Positions 17,821 to 27,505 of a stretch of DNA of 64,000 nucleotides are shown here, piece by piece; position 1 is the first letter of the stretch; every line of letters starts with the position of its first letter. Where the stretch lies: NCBI RefSeq assembly GCF_000317065.1, contig NC_019701.1:3048001-3112000 (forward strand). The letters are read 5' to 3'. The translations under genes were made by a program, and so were the position numbers. The DNA comes from Pseudanabaena sp. PCC 7367. Lineage in GTDB: Bacteria > Cyanobacteriota > Cyanobacteriia > Pseudanabaenales > Pseudanabaenaceae. Under the pieces are notes generated by a model. That model saw only the letters and a list, made by a program, of their open reading frames with translations, had not been told where the DNA came from and did no database searches.

Positions 17821-19626
17821 TTATTTCAAATAGATGCCATCTTCGCCAATCTGGCCTGCTCCATTAAGAACATAGATTCCCGCGGAGTTTGCTCTCACCA
17901 GGAATGAGATGTTGCCATTGTCCACCTCAATTCTGTTACCAGTCACAGCATCTCTGTAGGTGCCATGGCGAATGTTATTAACAGTAATATGCTGCTCGTT
18001 GCCGATCGCTAAACCAACGATCGCGTAACTTTCACCATTATTGTAGTCTCTAACAAAGCTCATGCCACCACCCCACTCATGAAGATGACTCATTGGTGCT
18101 TTTTGCAGGGCAGGAATACTATGCCGGATTAAGTTTAATCTCTGGATGTGCAGGTAGAGAGGATGGCTTTTGGTGGTGGCGATCGTCTCTGTCTCTAAGT
18201 GATCGCCGAAATAAGCTCGCCCAGTTTGATCGAGGGTGTCATCATTGCCGATGATATCCTGGGGAGCACCCTTCATGAACTCGATCTCCTCACCAAAGTA
18301 AAGGCAAGGAATGCCGCGAATTGTCCAAAGCAAATTATAAGCCGCCGCTGCCATCCACTGTTCGCCTTTAAACCGGAACCGAAAGTCATTATCAGGACCA
18401 ACATCATGATTTTGTAAAAAGGTGACTAGCTTGGTTGCATCACCATAAACCCAGTCCCGCTCCAAAACAGCTCCGATACCACTGTAATTGCCCCGACTCA
18501 GGTTATCCCGAAAGGTAGAGAACAAGCCAAAGTCAAGCACCGCAAAACCTGAATCATCGCCAGCATGAGGATCTGTTGGATCATCCCCCAGTCGTGTATA
18601 CCACCAGGGTCTCAGAAATGAGGGTGCGTTATCATCGCCAAACAAATCCCCCCAGCCAGTCCCTTTGACTAGATTTTCGCCAAAGACAAATAAACTGGGT
18701 TTGTGTGCTTTCCAGGCATTGATATATTCAAGCAGGTTATTGCGTTCCACATGTTTGACCGTATCAATCCGCAGCGCATCAACCCCCATATCTAAATACT
18801 TGCAGATTGCATTAATAATATAGTTTTTGACGTTGGGCCTTGTGGTAGCCAGGTCGATCGTGTCTCCTGCCATATGCTTAGTCTGAATGGCAATACTTTC
18901 CCAGTCGCCGCCTGCCATGAATCCATCCTGGTGATACCATTCAGGGTCAAGAGTGCTGGCATCAATGCCAAAAAAGCGATTGGGATCATAACCAGGACTC
19001 GGTACGGTAGCTCCTGTTTTGGGGTCAATCAGAGGCTCAACCCCATCTGGGTCAGAGTTTTGCCGTTCGCGGAACCATTCTGGCGCTACAGGATTGTCGT
19101 TATCTGCTCGAAACGAGGATTGGTAGTTCCCCAGATTGCCCTGGTAGGGGCCATAATCGACTTTCCCCTGGGTTGAGCCCGAAGGAACATAGTATTTGAT
19201 CGGCAGGTGATCAATCCAAACTTTTCCCCGAATCCCATATTGAGATGAATGATTGACCACCACATCCTGAATGATTTTGAGCCCCAGGCTATGGGCTTGA
19301 TCAATTAAATCCTGATAGGTGGCATCAGCAGATTCAAGCCTTGGGTCAATTCGAGTCCAATCGTAACCGTGGTAGCCATGATAATCCAGCCCGCTGCGGT
19401 TCTCAATCGGTGGGGTAATCCAAATAGCGGTAAATCCTAAATCTTTGATGTAGTTGAGTTGCTGAATCAGACCTCTAAAATCACCGCGCCAGTGCGGGTC
19501 TTCTGCGTGGCCTGTGGTGGAATTAAACTTGATCCGATCGCGGCAAAAGAAGTTGTTACTTTGATCGCCGTCGTAGAAGCGAGTGGTGATCAGGAAGTAA
19601 ATTGTCTCTTCTCGGAAATCTATCAT
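17821..19626 (-). CDS. GH13-family alpha-amylase
   Basis: 601 residues, a second GH13 enzyme unlike the one at 7.7 kb. Visible motifs are IIQDVVVNHSS (region I), DALRIDTVKHV with the nucleophile Asp, FVFGENLVKG with the Glu, and FLQNHDVGPDN with the third Asp. The N-terminus (MIDFREETIYFLITTRFYDGD) starts directly with the barrel, as in maltogenic or cyclodextrin-glucanotransferase-like members. The C-terminus carries a beta domain (GTYRDAVTGNRIEVDNGNISFLV). No signal peptide; intracellular action on alpha-glucans is likely. Confidence 0.88.
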   Translation of the reverse strand: MIDFREETIYFLITTRFYDGDQSNNFFCRDRIKFNSTTGHAEDPHWRGDFRGLIQQLNYIKDLGFTAIWITPPIENRSGLDYHGYHGYDWTRIDPRLESADATYQDLIDQAHSLGLKIIQDVVVNHSSQYGIRGKVWIDHLPIKYYVPSGSTQGKVDYGPYQGNLGNYQSSFRADNDNPVAPEWFRERQNSDPDGVEPLIDPKTGATVPSPGYDPNRFFGIDASTLDPEWYHQDGFMAGGDWESIAIQTKHMAGDTIDLATTRPNVKNYIINAICKYLDMGVDALRIDTVKHVERNNLLEYINAWKAHKPSLFVFGENLVKGTGWGDLFGDDNAPSFLRPWWYTRLGDDPTDPHAGDDSGFAVLDFGLFSTFRDNLSRGNYSGIGAVLERDWVYGDATKLVTFLQNHDVGPDNDFRFRFKGEQWMAAAAYNLLWTIRGIPCLYFGEEIEFMKGAPQDIIGNDDTLDQTGRAYFGDHLETETIATTKSHPLYLHIQRLNLIRHSIPALQKAPMSHLHEWGGGMSFVRDYNNGESYAIVGLAIGNEQHITVNNIRHGTYRDAVTGNRIEVDNGNISFLVRANSAGIYVLNGAGQIGEDGIYLK

Positions 19627-19708
19627 CAGTTAGGAAGGAGTTGGTAACTCAAACCATCTTAGTGCAACTAGCCCAACTAACTGCCCACTTTTTTGAAGTA
19701 AGGTCACC

Positions 19709-21961
19709 TTAAACCTTTTCAATATCCCTCAGCGCCACCGTCATCTTCATTTGACCCAACCTTACCGACAACTCATCCGCATTCGTTGGTTCAGACAACA
19801 CCTGCACCACCTGCCCCAGCTTTGGCACCCGCACCCGATCGCCCACCTTAGGTACATATTTTTGCTGAGCCTGAGATTGAGTTTTAGGTTGAGGTTGCTG
19901 CGAAGGCAAATGGCGTTTGCTTAGTTCTTGTACTCGCCGCTCCGCAAAATGCACTGCCTCCGGTGAATCGCCCTTTTGCAATTTTCTAATCACCCGTGCG
20001 ATCTCCTTTTTGGCCTGTTTGATCGCCTCAGTTACTTCAATTTCTTGGTTTTGGCGTAACTCCCGCTCACTTTCTTTTAGCTTGGCTGCCTTCTTGCTAA
20101 TTTCGACATATAAATGCTCGGTTTGCGCCAACAGCTTACTGGCTTGCTTGAGCTTATCCTCGTGTTTGCGGCGTTGTCCTTCCAAGTCAGCGATCACTGT
20201 GTTCAATTCCGCCGAGCCAAACCCGACATGATCCTGTGCTTGCTCCAGAATTTCCGCTGGGAAGCCCAACCGCGCCGCGATCGCCAGCGCATTCGATCGG
20301 CCTGGAATCCCCCACTGCAATCGATAGGTGGGGGCTAGCTTCACATCATCAAACTCCACCGCCGCATTTTCAAAGCAGGCATGGTTATATTTGAGGGTTT
20401 TTAGTTCGCCAAAGTGAGTCGTGGCAACAGTTAGACAGGCATGGGTAGCCAGGTATTCTAAAAGTGCCTTAGCGATCGCGCTGCCCTCGGTGGGATCGGT
20501 GCCTGCGCCCACTTCATCAAGCAAAATGAGGGATTCAGCGGTGGCTGCGGTCAAAATTCTGCCGATCCGTTTGATGTGTCCTGAAAACGTAGACAGATTT
20601 TGCTGGAGCGATTGCTCATCGCCAATGTCGGCCAAGACCAGATCGAACCAGGGTAATTCCACTGGCTCCCGTGCGGGCACAAACATACCCGACTTGGCCA
20701 TCAATGCCGCTAGGCCAAAGGTTTTGAGGGTGGCGGTTTTGCCCCCTGTATTTGGCCCTGTGATCACGACTACGCTAATTTCTGGCGCGATCAACACGTC
20801 CACCGGCACAACCTCGCGCCCCTGTTCATGTTGCTGCTGCCATACCAGGAGTGGATGTTTTAAACCCCTGAGGGTCAGTTGGGCTGGCGGCAGATCAGCG
20901 TTTATTTTTGATGCTGGCTTTTTTAGCAAAGAACTAGTGGCAGGGCGATCGCCAGGTTCAACTAATTGACTATTTCCTGGATCATCTGATTCTGACTGCA
21001 ACAGTTGATCGACATCACTCGACTGGCTAGCACTTTCTTTCTGATTACTCTCGATATCAGTAGCCGCATCAGGCGCAGCAAAATTAATAAAAGTAGGTGC
21101 ATTAGCCCCCAACCACAGCGCATATCTGGCTCGTGCGATCGCCAGATCTATTTCCGTCACGATCGCCAACAATCGCCACAAGTCCTCGCCTACTTCTGCC
21201 ACTTGACCACTGAGCTGACGCAAAATAATTTCAATTTCCGCTTGCTCTTGTTTAGCTAGTTGCCGCAGTTGATTATTGGCCGTCACGATCGCGTGGGGCT
21301 CCACAAACACAGTCATGCCAGTGCTGGAAGCATCATGCACCACGCCAGGAATTTTATCTTTTTGCGGTGCTTTAACCGAGAGTACATAGCGATCGCTGCG
21401 CTGGGTAATAATGTTTTCCTGCAACGCAGCCGACTTACGCTGCATAATATTTTGCAAGATGCCATAGATCCGATCGCGTACCTGTCGGCTTGAAGCACGA
21501 AGCTGGCCTAGCTTTTCCGAGGCGCGATCGAGCACCGTGCCGCTTTCATCGATACAGCGATAAATATCTTGTTCAAGCTCAGGATAGGTGCGCAGTTCAC
21601 TTACAAATGCCTGTAAATATTCGCAATCATCCGCATTGTCAATGATGCGCCGTAAGTTACGTGCCCCTGCCAGGGTTGTTGCCACTTGCCATAGCTGCTC
21701 GGCGTAGAGCATGCCATTTTTCTCAACCCGCTTGAGCGGAACTGTGATGTCCTGGATGCCTTCCATGGTCAGGCCACCGAGCAAAGTAGATTCGAGCCAG
21801 CTAACCTCTTTAGTTTGGGTCAACAGCTCCAGGGTGCGATCGTAGCGATCGGGTGGTACTAATTGTCGCGCGGCAACTGCACCTAGCTTGGTGGCGGCAA
21901 AGGTGCTGAGGTGCTCGCAAAGGCGCGACCATTCCAATAATTCGAGGGTTTCTGATTGCAT
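19709..21961 (-). CDS. mutS2: Endonuclease MutS2 lacking the C-terminal Smr nuclease domain
   Basis: About 750 residues from ATG at 21961 (MQSETLELLEWSRLCEHLSTF). The MutS-like ATPase is intact: Walker A VVITGPNTGGKTATLKT near residue 400 and Walker B ILLDEVGAGTDPTEG. The MutS2-type coiled coil follows. A ~60-residue Ser/Asp/Gln-rich insert precedes the ATPase. The protein stops right after the small beta domain that normally precedes Smr (VGDRVRVPKLGQVVQVL to LRDIEKV). MutS2 usually has a C-terminal Smr nuclease of ~80 residues; the remaining ~80 bp before the next gene cannot encode it. It may still act in ribosome rescue or recombination control without that nuclease. Confidence 0.9.
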   Translation of the reverse strand: MQSETLELLEWSRLCEHLSTFAATKLGAVAARQLVPPDRYDRTLELLTQTKEVSWLESTLLGGLTMEGIQDITVPLKRVEKNGMLYAEQLWQVATTLAGARNLRRIIDNADDCEYLQAFVSELRTYPELEQDIYRCIDESGTVLDRASEKLGQLRASSRQVRDRIYGILQNIMQRKSAALQENIITQRSDRYVLSVKAPQKDKIPGVVHDASSTGMTVFVEPHAIVTANNQLRQLAKQEQAEIEIILRQLSGQVAEVGEDLWRLLAIVTEIDLAIARARYALWLGANAPTFINFAAPDAATDIESNQKESASQSSDVDQLLQSESDDPGNSQLVEPGDRPATSSLLKKPASKINADLPPAQLTLRGLKHPLLVWQQQHEQGREVVPVDVLIAPEISVVVITGPNTGGKTATLKTFGLAALMAKSGMFVPAREPVELPWFDLVLADIGDEQSLQQNLSTFSGHIKRIGRILTAATAESLILLDEVGAGTDPTEGSAIAKALLEYLATHACLTVATTHFGELKTLKYNHACFENAAVEFDDVKLAPTYRLQWGIPGRSNALAIAARLGFPAEILEQAQDHVGFGSAELNTVIADLEGQRRKHEDKLKQASKLLAQTEHLYVEISKKAAKLKESERELRQNQEIEVTEAIKQAKKEIARVIRKLQKGDSPEAVHFAERRVQELSKRHLPSQQPQPKTQSQAQQKYVPKVGDRVRVPKLGQVVQVLSEPTNADELSVRLGQMKMTVALRDIEKV

Positions 21962-22313
21962 TAAGACTGAATTTGAGCACTGTTTATATTGTGCCATCTT
22001 CCAGTGAAGCTAGATTCAGCCATAGGGTTAGCATTTTGGTTAGTGGCTATATCCGAATATTTGCTGCCAAATTCCCCGGCCCAGAATTTTTCTTGTTCGG
22101 TGGCGTAGTTGCCCATTATGCTATGACCCTCTGCGATCGCTCATCTCATTTACTTTAAGCGATCATTGATTACTTGAAATAGAAAAGGCGCTTTGTCTAT
22201 CACCCTAAAAACACCCCACCATGGTCATGCTTAAAAGACTAGAGATGGGGCATTTATTACTATTTTGTTGGATCGATTAGGCAATACTTTTTAGCACTTC
22301 GATCGCTAGCGAT
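21962..22313. other. Intergenic region, nothing recognised
   Basis: 352 bp between mutS2 and the metallothionein gene. A 61-codon plus-strand frame (21973-22158) overlaps the mutS2 promoter and resembles nothing. A weak A/T-rich stretch follows near 22250. Confidence 0.5.
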
Positions 22314-22490
22314 CTACGAAGTGCATTCGCAACCAACATCACTGCAATGACTATCATTGGTGCCATCCACATGACCACTGGCACATGCCTTGCAGCAGTA
22401 ATATTTACCATTAGCCTCGATCGCATCACTAGGATCGATTACACACAAGCATTTAGAACAGGCACATTTAACTAAAGTGGCACTAGCCAT
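22314..22490 (-). CDS. smtA: Class II (bacterial) metallothionein
   Basis: 58 residues from ATG at 22490 (MASATLVKCACSKCLCVI), preceded by GGAGAAAATT. Nine Cys and two His are arranged as in SmtA: CACSKCLC in the N-terminal part, YYCCKACASGH in the zinc-finger-like centre and HCSDVGCEC at the C-terminus. It binds a Zn cluster and buffers zinc or cadmium. A divergent smtB lies 146 bp away with a typical operator between them, so expression is expected to rise when SmtB is released by metal. Confidence 0.96.
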   Translation of the reverse strand: MASATLVKCACSKCLCVIDPSDAIEANGKYYCCKACASGHVDGTNDSHCSDVGCECTS

Positions 22491-22538
22491 AATTTTCTCC
22501 TGCCGAAAAATCAGCTTATCTACTGCAACCACGATACC

Positions 22539-22552
22539 TGAACATATATTCA
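22539..22552. promoter_or_regulatory. SmtB-type operator in the smtA/smtB intergenic region
   Basis: TGAACATATATTCA has TGAA/TTCA arms, as in the known SmtB/ArsR-family operator core (TGAACA...TTCA). It lies about 50 bp upstream of smtA. Further out, CATATGT (22551-22557) and ACATATG (22578-22584) form another inverted pair that could be a second site. Confidence 0.75.
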
Positions 22553-22636
22553 TATGTCAAGCACAAGATATACTATTACATATGCCAGTACATATCCTAA
22601 ATCGCTCTGAAAACGTCTAGCACTCCCGATCGACCT

Positions 22637-23098
22637 ATGCCCAAATCTGCCATAGCTAAGCAAAAGAATAAATTAACAGTGACGAAAATATCGCCAGAGA
22701 CTGAGCATACTGCTGCTGATACTCCCATCTGCGAGCCTGAGGTATGTGATGGCAAAAACAGCGATGATGAAGCGATCGCTAAGATTCAAGCCCAGATTCT
22801 AAGCCAGGAAAAGGCGCAACGCATGGCGGAGTTTTTGGGTGGGCTGGGAGATGCCAATCGCCTGAAAATTATTTCGCTGCTGGCTAACCATGAATTGTGT
22901 GTGCATGATATTGCCGCAGCAGTGGGGATGAGTGAGTCGGCGGTTTCTCATCAACTAAGAATTTTGCGTACGTTGCGATTGGTGAGCTATCGCAAGCATA
23001 AGCGTAAGGTTTATTATCAGTTGCTCGATCACCACATTCTGGAGCTATACCGCGTCGTGTGTGAGCATTTGGACGAGGTGGAGTTGAATTGTTGTTGA
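22637..23098 (+). CDS. smtB: SmtB/ZiaR-like zinc-responsive ArsR-family repressor
   Basis: 153 residues. The winged-helix core is [41 protein letters not shown]. The alpha5 helix [19 protein letters not shown] keeps all four zinc ligands of SmtB (D104, H106, H117 and E120 in the Synechococcus numbering, judged by alignment from memory). The N-terminal extension carries CEPEVC, and alpha3 has ELCV, so a second alpha3N-type metal site is possible. It is divergent from smtA and should repress it when zinc is low. Confidence 0.93.
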   Translation: MPKSAIAKQKNKLTVTKISPETEHTAADTPICEPEVCDGKNSDDEAIAKIQAQILSQEKAQRMAEFLGGLGDANRLKIISLLANHELCVHDIAAAVGMSESAVSHQLRILRTLRLVSYRKHKRKVYYQLLDHHILELYRVVCEHLDEVELNCC

Positions 23099-23258
23099 TG
23101 CGGCTGGGGCTATGGTTCCCGATCTTAAGTTAAGTAAGGAAGTAAGTTAAGTAAGGCTGAATGGTGACCGACGGCGAAGAGGGTTACTGCTCTATGCCTG
23201 GTATTAGCTGATATTCAAAATATTCAAAATATTTAATGTTTTCGATCGAGCCTCCGCA

Positions 23259-23432
23259 TTATCTAGTTTTGCAGCGAGACTGACAGCCAAAGGCTTCTGA
23301 GCCAGTATAGCGATTGCACATTTCCCGATGGATTTTGGCGATCTCCCCGACGGCATTATAATCGCCGCGATCGTTGTATTCGGCTTTGCGAGCAAAACTA
23401 ACTCTGGTTTTATCGACATCATGCATTTTCAT
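23259..23432 (-). CDS. Small hypothetical protein, 57 aa
   Basis: Starts MKMHDVDKTRVSFARKAEYN and ends FGCQSRCKTR; AGAGG lies about 10 nt before the ATG. It is highly charged (KTRVSFARKAEYNDRGDYNAVGEIAKIHREMC) with three cysteines in the last third. The overlapping longer frame on the same strand (23204-23422) has an unlikely hydrophobic composition, so I prefer this frame. Family unknown. Confidence 0.55.
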   Translation of the reverse strand: MKMHDVDKTRVSFARKAEYNDRGDYNAVGEIAKIHREMCNRYTGSEAFGCQSRCKTR

Positions 23433-23616
23433 TGCAGCACCCCTCTTGTATTTACGATTGCTTTATATTTACTATCTTATAAGATTTACTTATTGCACTG
23501 ATAGGGTTTAACAATAGCGTATGGAGGGTTATCCACCTCAGATCGCAATCATTTGTTATCAAATGACGATAAATAGTAAATTTGTGTTGCGGTTGTAAAT
23601 ATTCGTAAATGTTGAG

Positions 23617-24633
23617 TTATTGAACTGGCTCGATATCTAGATCGCCATTGCCATAAAAAGTAACCTCAAAACTCACCGATCGCTGCGGTTGCTCTGGGCT
23701 TGCGCCTGTTTCGGGGTCAGTTTCGATTACTAATAAATCTGGCAGCGGAATTCCTTCTGGTACGTCAGTGGGCCTATAGCCAACCACTTCACCAGCCTCA
23801 TTCACCGCCACTGTAAAGGTAACATCTTCTTCGATCGCCACTGACCAATTATCATCAATCTGCTCTCGCAGGCTTTGCGCCAGGGCATCAAGATCAGCAT
23901 CCTCGATCGCTTCAGGTAATGGGGTTGGCGTTGCGGCTACGGTTGGATCGTTCTCTGATTGGTTAGTATTCGATTGCTCAGGTGCATCAGGCTGCGGCGG
24001 AGTTTGCTCCAGATTATTATTATTTGTGTTCTCGCTAGAGGTTTGCTGCTGCAATTGCGGTTCTGGGATTGGTTCTGGCACTGGCAACAAAAAGAACCCA
24101 AACGCCACGATCGCAAAGCTGGCAATGCCACCGATCGCAGGCACTAATTTTTCCTGGAAATTAACTTTACCTCTGACCTTAGTTAGATCCAGCGGTGCTT
24201 TCAAATCCTGAAGGGCTTGCTCTTCGGCACAAAGGCGATCGAGACTTTCGACCAGATCAAAAAATTGCACCGTGTTGAGCTTAATCTCCACCATGCCATC
24301 TTGTTTGGCGCTGCCAGCTTGATCCTGGGGCTGATTGGGTTGATCGATCGCTGCCGCAATATGGAGACTATGGTTATAGCTATTTTCTGGTTCGATCCGC
24401 ACCGCTTCAGCCTCAGTTGTAATCAGATTCCCAGCCTGTAATGCCTGGGCATAATTACTAGCACATTTAGTCAGGGCGCTTAATAGTTCTTTGCCACCCA
24501 CGATCGCGTCCTGGGTGTGGTTAAACGTACATTTAAAATTAGTCAGCATCGAAAGCTGATCGCTATCGCCCAGGCTGATTCCTTCCACCAGCAGATTGCA
24601 ACTGGGCATGTTGTAAATACGTTGAACAGTCAT
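23617..24633 (-). CDS. DUF4335 domain-containing protein
   Basis: 338 residues. The N-terminus MTVQRIYNMPSCNLLVEGI is the typical beginning of the cyanobacterial DUF4335 family. The first ~165 residues are soluble. One membrane span (AIGGIASFAIVAFGFFLLPV, about residues 165-187) is followed by a Pro/Glu/Gln/Asn-rich linker and a C-terminal ~100-residue domain (LAQSLREQIDDNWSVAIEEDVTFTVAV). The DUF3038 gene just upstream overlaps it by 4 bp, a pairing conserved in cyanobacteria. Function unknown; the pair probably forms a membrane-linked complex. Confidence 0.88.
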   Translation of the reverse strand: MTVQRIYNMPSCNLLVEGISLGDSDQLSMLTNFKCTFNHTQDAIVGGKELLSALTKCASNYAQALQAGNLITTEAEAVRIEPENSYNHSLHIAAAIDQPNQPQDQAGSAKQDGMVEIKLNTVQFFDLVESLDRLCAEEQALQDLKAPLDLTKVRGKVNFQEKLVPAIGGIASFAIVAFGFFLLPVPEPIPEPQLQQQTSSENTNNNNLEQTPPQPDAPEQSNTNQSENDPTVAATPTPLPEAIEDADLDALAQSLREQIDDNWSVAIEEDVTFTVAVNEAGEVVGYRPTDVPEGIPLPDLLVIETDPETGASPEQPQRSVSFEVTFYGNGDLDIEPVQ

Positions 24634-25235
24634 GCTATCGCTCCATAAAATAAAGCGTGCCAGAGCCTTTCTGGGGCGGCAGTACCACTACAGAATAAAA
24701 GCTGACTCAACATATGGGTTGCTAGTTCGCTCAATTCGTCATCACTCAAAATAGAAGGCGATCGCATTCGGCTTTTGTAGAGAGCCTGAAATCGCTTGAT
24801 GTAATGGTCTAGATAGCGTTGGTTTTGTTGCAAGCCCAGCGCCTCAATTTTTTCCTCGGCCACATGCTGAGATGTGATTATCAGTTGCCGCAATACTGTA
24901 TTCAATGGCTTTGCCACTTCACAGGCAATTAAAACCAGGGCTCTTAGTTCATCCCAATTTAAATTAGTACGTTGATAATGGCGGCGCATGGGATTGGTGT
25001 TGCGCATTCGCCACAATTTAACTTGAGTAGGGATTAACTCATCTAATCCTAATTCAGGCAGGCTGAGCATGATTCGATCGACAGCTCGCAGATCGATCGC
25101 CTCAACCGCAATGAGCAAGTTATCAATGTCCATGCGCACACTGCGGGGACACCCTCTGGAAAAGTGGGCAGGAATAGGCAAATCTGGCTGGGGATGGTCA
25201 GTGGTAGATATATCGCGCTGCATAGTTAGCGGCAT
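24630..25235 (-). CDS. DUF3038 domain-containing protein
   Basis: 201 residues, mostly helical and soluble. Family signatures are CPRSVRMDIDNLLIAVEAIDL near residue 30 and LLFCSGTAAPERLWHALF at the C-terminus. It overlaps the DUF4335 gene by 4 bp, so the two are translationally coupled. No enzyme motif was seen. A second Met four codons in could also be the start. Confidence 0.88.
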   Translation of the reverse strand: MPLTMQRDISTTDHPQPDLPIPAHFSRGCPRSVRMDIDNLLIAVEAIDLRAVDRIMLSLPELGLDELIPTQVKLWRMRNTNPMRRHYQRTNLNWDELRALVLIACEVAKPLNTVLRQLIITSQHVAEEKIEALGLQQNQRYLDHYIKRFQALYKSRMRSPSILSDDELSELATHMLSQLLFCSGTAAPERLWHALFYGAIA

Positions 25236-25933
25236 GGTTCGGACAATATTTTGATTTTAGTGCTTGAGATCGATTAATCGATTAACTGTAGATTGATTGG
25301 CAGTTGGCTTTAGTTAGCTCTATTGCAGACCGCAGTAGCTGAGGAGTAAATGATATTCAGAACATACCCTATTAATGTCAATCGAGCTACAGATCGCAAT
25401 TTAGTTTTATCTTTCGATCTAGTTTTAGTTGACTGATTCGCTTAAATATATGTGCCCTTGTGCTGGCTTGAGTTGGCAATGGATGTTAATAGGCAGAAAA
25501 TGGCGATCGCTAGACTAGTAATTGCTCGTAGAGTCGAGGTTCGACTGAGATTAGCGCCAGGTAATTCTGGGTGATTGGGCAAAGCCAATTGGTGGCAAGC
25601 GGCAACCTGCTGCTTTATATCAAAAATTACTCATTATTGCTAGTAGCAGCAATGCCAGTTATTGATCGCGCAGATGGCCCCCTCTGGCTAGACCATTTTA
25701 TACCCTCTGTCACACCCAAAGTAGCAAAAATCAGCGGCAACATATGCAAAAGCCTGCGCTAAGGCAGGCTAAATACATGTGAGTAGCACGTCTTAAATAC
25801 CCAATAATACCCAATAATATCCATCTAAAACATCTAATTGGCTGTATTTAACTCGATCGCGCCAACCGGAAAGATGCGGGCATTGAAGCCACTGATACTA
25901 CTGAATACTGATACTACTGATAATGGATAAGTT
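25236..25933. other. Intergenic region with rpsD terminator and short repeats
   Basis: 698 bp without a supported gene; a 63-codon plus-strand frame at 25571-25762 has no family resemblance. It contains a GC-rich hairpin at 25751-25770. It also holds short direct repeats: AATACCCAATAATACCCAAT near 25797 and two copies of CTGATACTACTGA near 25888-25925. Confidence 0.5.
25747..25770 (-). terminator. Intrinsic terminator downstream of rpsD
   Basis: Read on the minus strand: arms AGCCTGC/GCAGGCT (7 bp) around a 6-nt loop, followed by TTTTGC. It lies about 165 bp past the rpsD stop. The short T run makes it moderate rather than strong. Confidence 0.55.
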
Positions 25934-26536
25934 CTAACGTGAATAATACTCAACCACCAGCAGCTCATTGATCTGAAGTGCAACCCACTCCCGCTCGATG
26001 ACGCTGTTGACCTTGCCGTGCAATTTTGACTTGTCAAATTCAAGGTGACTGGGCACATTAGCCAAGCCAGGATATTGCAGATTTAGCTCGACCATCTTGC
26101 GCGATTTGTCATTGTTCTTCACGCCGATTTCTTCACCGGGCACACATTGATAGCTAGGGATCGAAACCACTTTGCCATTTACAGTGATGTGACCATGATT
26201 GACCAACTGCCTTGCACCGGGGATCGTTGGTGCCATACCCATCCGAAAGACAGTATTATCCAGGCGCATTTCGAGCTGCTCTAGCAACACCTTACCGGTT
26301 GAGCCTTTGATCTTACGCGCCTTTTTCATATAGCGCACCAATTGCTTCTCGGTTAAACCATAGTTGAACCGGAGTTTTTGCTTTTCTTCTAAGCGAATCG
26401 CATATTCAGAGCGCTTTTTGCGTGCCTGACCATGCTGCCCAGGGGGATAATTATGTCTGGGTGATTTGCGGGTAAGACCTGGTAACTCTCCCAAGCGTCT
26501 AACTATTCTGAGGCGTGGTCCTCGGTATCGAGCCAT
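25934..26536 (-). CDS. rpsD: 30S ribosomal protein S4 (uS4)
   Basis: 200 residues, normal length. It starts [20 protein letters not shown] and contains [27 protein letters not shown] and the S4 RNA-binding region ([34 protein letters not shown]). It is an early 16S-binding assembly protein. As in many cyanobacteria it stands apart from the main ribosomal operons. Confidence 0.98.
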   Translation of the reverse strand: MARYRGPRLRIVRRLGELPGLTRKSPRHNYPPGQHGQARKKRSEYAIRLEEKQKLRFNYGLTEKQLVRYMKKARKIKGSTGKVLLEQLEMRLDNTVFRMGMAPTIPGARQLVNHGHITVNGKVVSIPSYQCVPGEEIGVKNNDKSRKMVELNLQYPGLANVPSHLEFDKSKLHGKVNSVIEREWVALQINELLVVEYYSR

Positions 26537-26985
26537 GATTTTTCCTAACTGCTTCCAAACAACTAAAACTTACTAAGATTTTGCTTAAACTGGTTGGCTG
26601 ATGGTAAATCAAGCCGGACTAATTAATTATTAATCCTGAATTAAGCGATGCGATCGATCATTGGACTGGATTGTATTGGGCAGGCAAACTTTGTTGCTAA
26701 CCCACCATCACATGTGCTAACTGTCACATGTTCTATATGTTCTAATAATCGAGAAGATCCACGATTAATAATATAGAGTGACAAATATTTTAGCGTCGAT
26801 CGCCAATTGGATTAAAATTTTTCCAGACTTTCTAGTATATAATCTATATGCCAAACATGCCAGTCAATTTGTCAAGTTTTTTATTCTCATTGCTTGACCT
26901 TGATTTGTAGTGGCTTTCAATTAAGATCAGCCTTACAATATATAGTCACATTAGTTAGTTGTAGTTATAGACAGCAGGGGCGTTT
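26537..26985. other. Divergent promoter region rpsD / DprA-like gene
   Basis: 449 bp, AT-rich, no supported gene. A TACAAT hexamer at 26934-26939 could be the -10 of the plus-strand gene, without a clear -35. Confidence 0.4.
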
Positions 26986-27489
26986 TTGACTCAGTCAGTT
27001 AATTTACCGAAAGTAGATGAATTTCTGCAAGAGCTAGCAACGATTCAGCAGACCGGCTCTAAGCGGATTGCCATTCTTGGTTCCAGGCATGTGCCGATCA
27101 CCCATCAGCACCTAATTGAGCTGCTCAGCTATGCACTGGTGTTGTCGGGCAATCGCATTATTACCTCTGGCGCAACCGGCACAAATTTTGCGATCATTCG
27201 CGGGGCACTGAAAGCAGACCCTAATTTACTGACGGTGATTCTGCCCCAAAGTCTCGATCGGCAGCCCTATGAATCGCGCGAGCAACTGGAAAATGTGATG
27301 CATTTGGTGGAGCATAGCGAAAGCGATCATCTTACGCTGGCCGAAGCTAGCACACTGTGTAATCAAGAAATTATTTCTAAGTGTCAGCAGCTCATTTGTT
27401 TTGCATTTCACGATAGCACTACGCTGCTCAAAACCTGTGAGGTGGCGGAAGATCAACGTAAGGTAGTGACTTTGTTCTATTTTGACTAA
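26986..27489 (+). CDS. SLOG/DprA-like Rossmann-fold protein
   Basis: 167 residues from TTG at 26986 with AGGGG about 8 nt upstream; no ATG lies nearby. RIAILGSRHVPITHQHLIELLSYALVLSGNRIITSGATGTNFAIIRGAL is the nucleotide-binding half of the DprA/LOG superfamily (GSR plus SGATG). It lacks the winged-helix domain of true DprA, so a role in DNA uptake is uncertain. It ends 16 bp before leuD. Confidence 0.75.
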   Translation: MTQSVNLPKVDEFLQELATIQQTGSKRIAILGSRHVPITHQHLIELLSYALVLSGNRIITSGATGTNFAIIRGALKADPNLLTVILPQSLDRQPYESREQLENVMHLVEHSESDHLTLAEASTLCNQEIISKCQQLICFAFHDSTTLLKTCEVAEDQRKVVTLFYFD

Positions 27490-27505
27490 ATCCCTCAAAA
27501 AAATC

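Noticed and set aside
21973-22158. 61-codon plus-strand frame overlapping the mutS2 start
   Set aside because: It lies in the mutS2 promoter region, with no recognisable family and no good start signal.
25530-25565. Possible tRNA (GAGGTTCGACTGAG resembles a T-arm)
   Set aside because: No acceptor stem, anticodon arm or CCA-side pairing could be drawn around it.
25571-25762. 63-codon frame in the rpsD-DUF3038 gap
   Set aside because: It runs into the rpsD terminator hairpin and resembles nothing.
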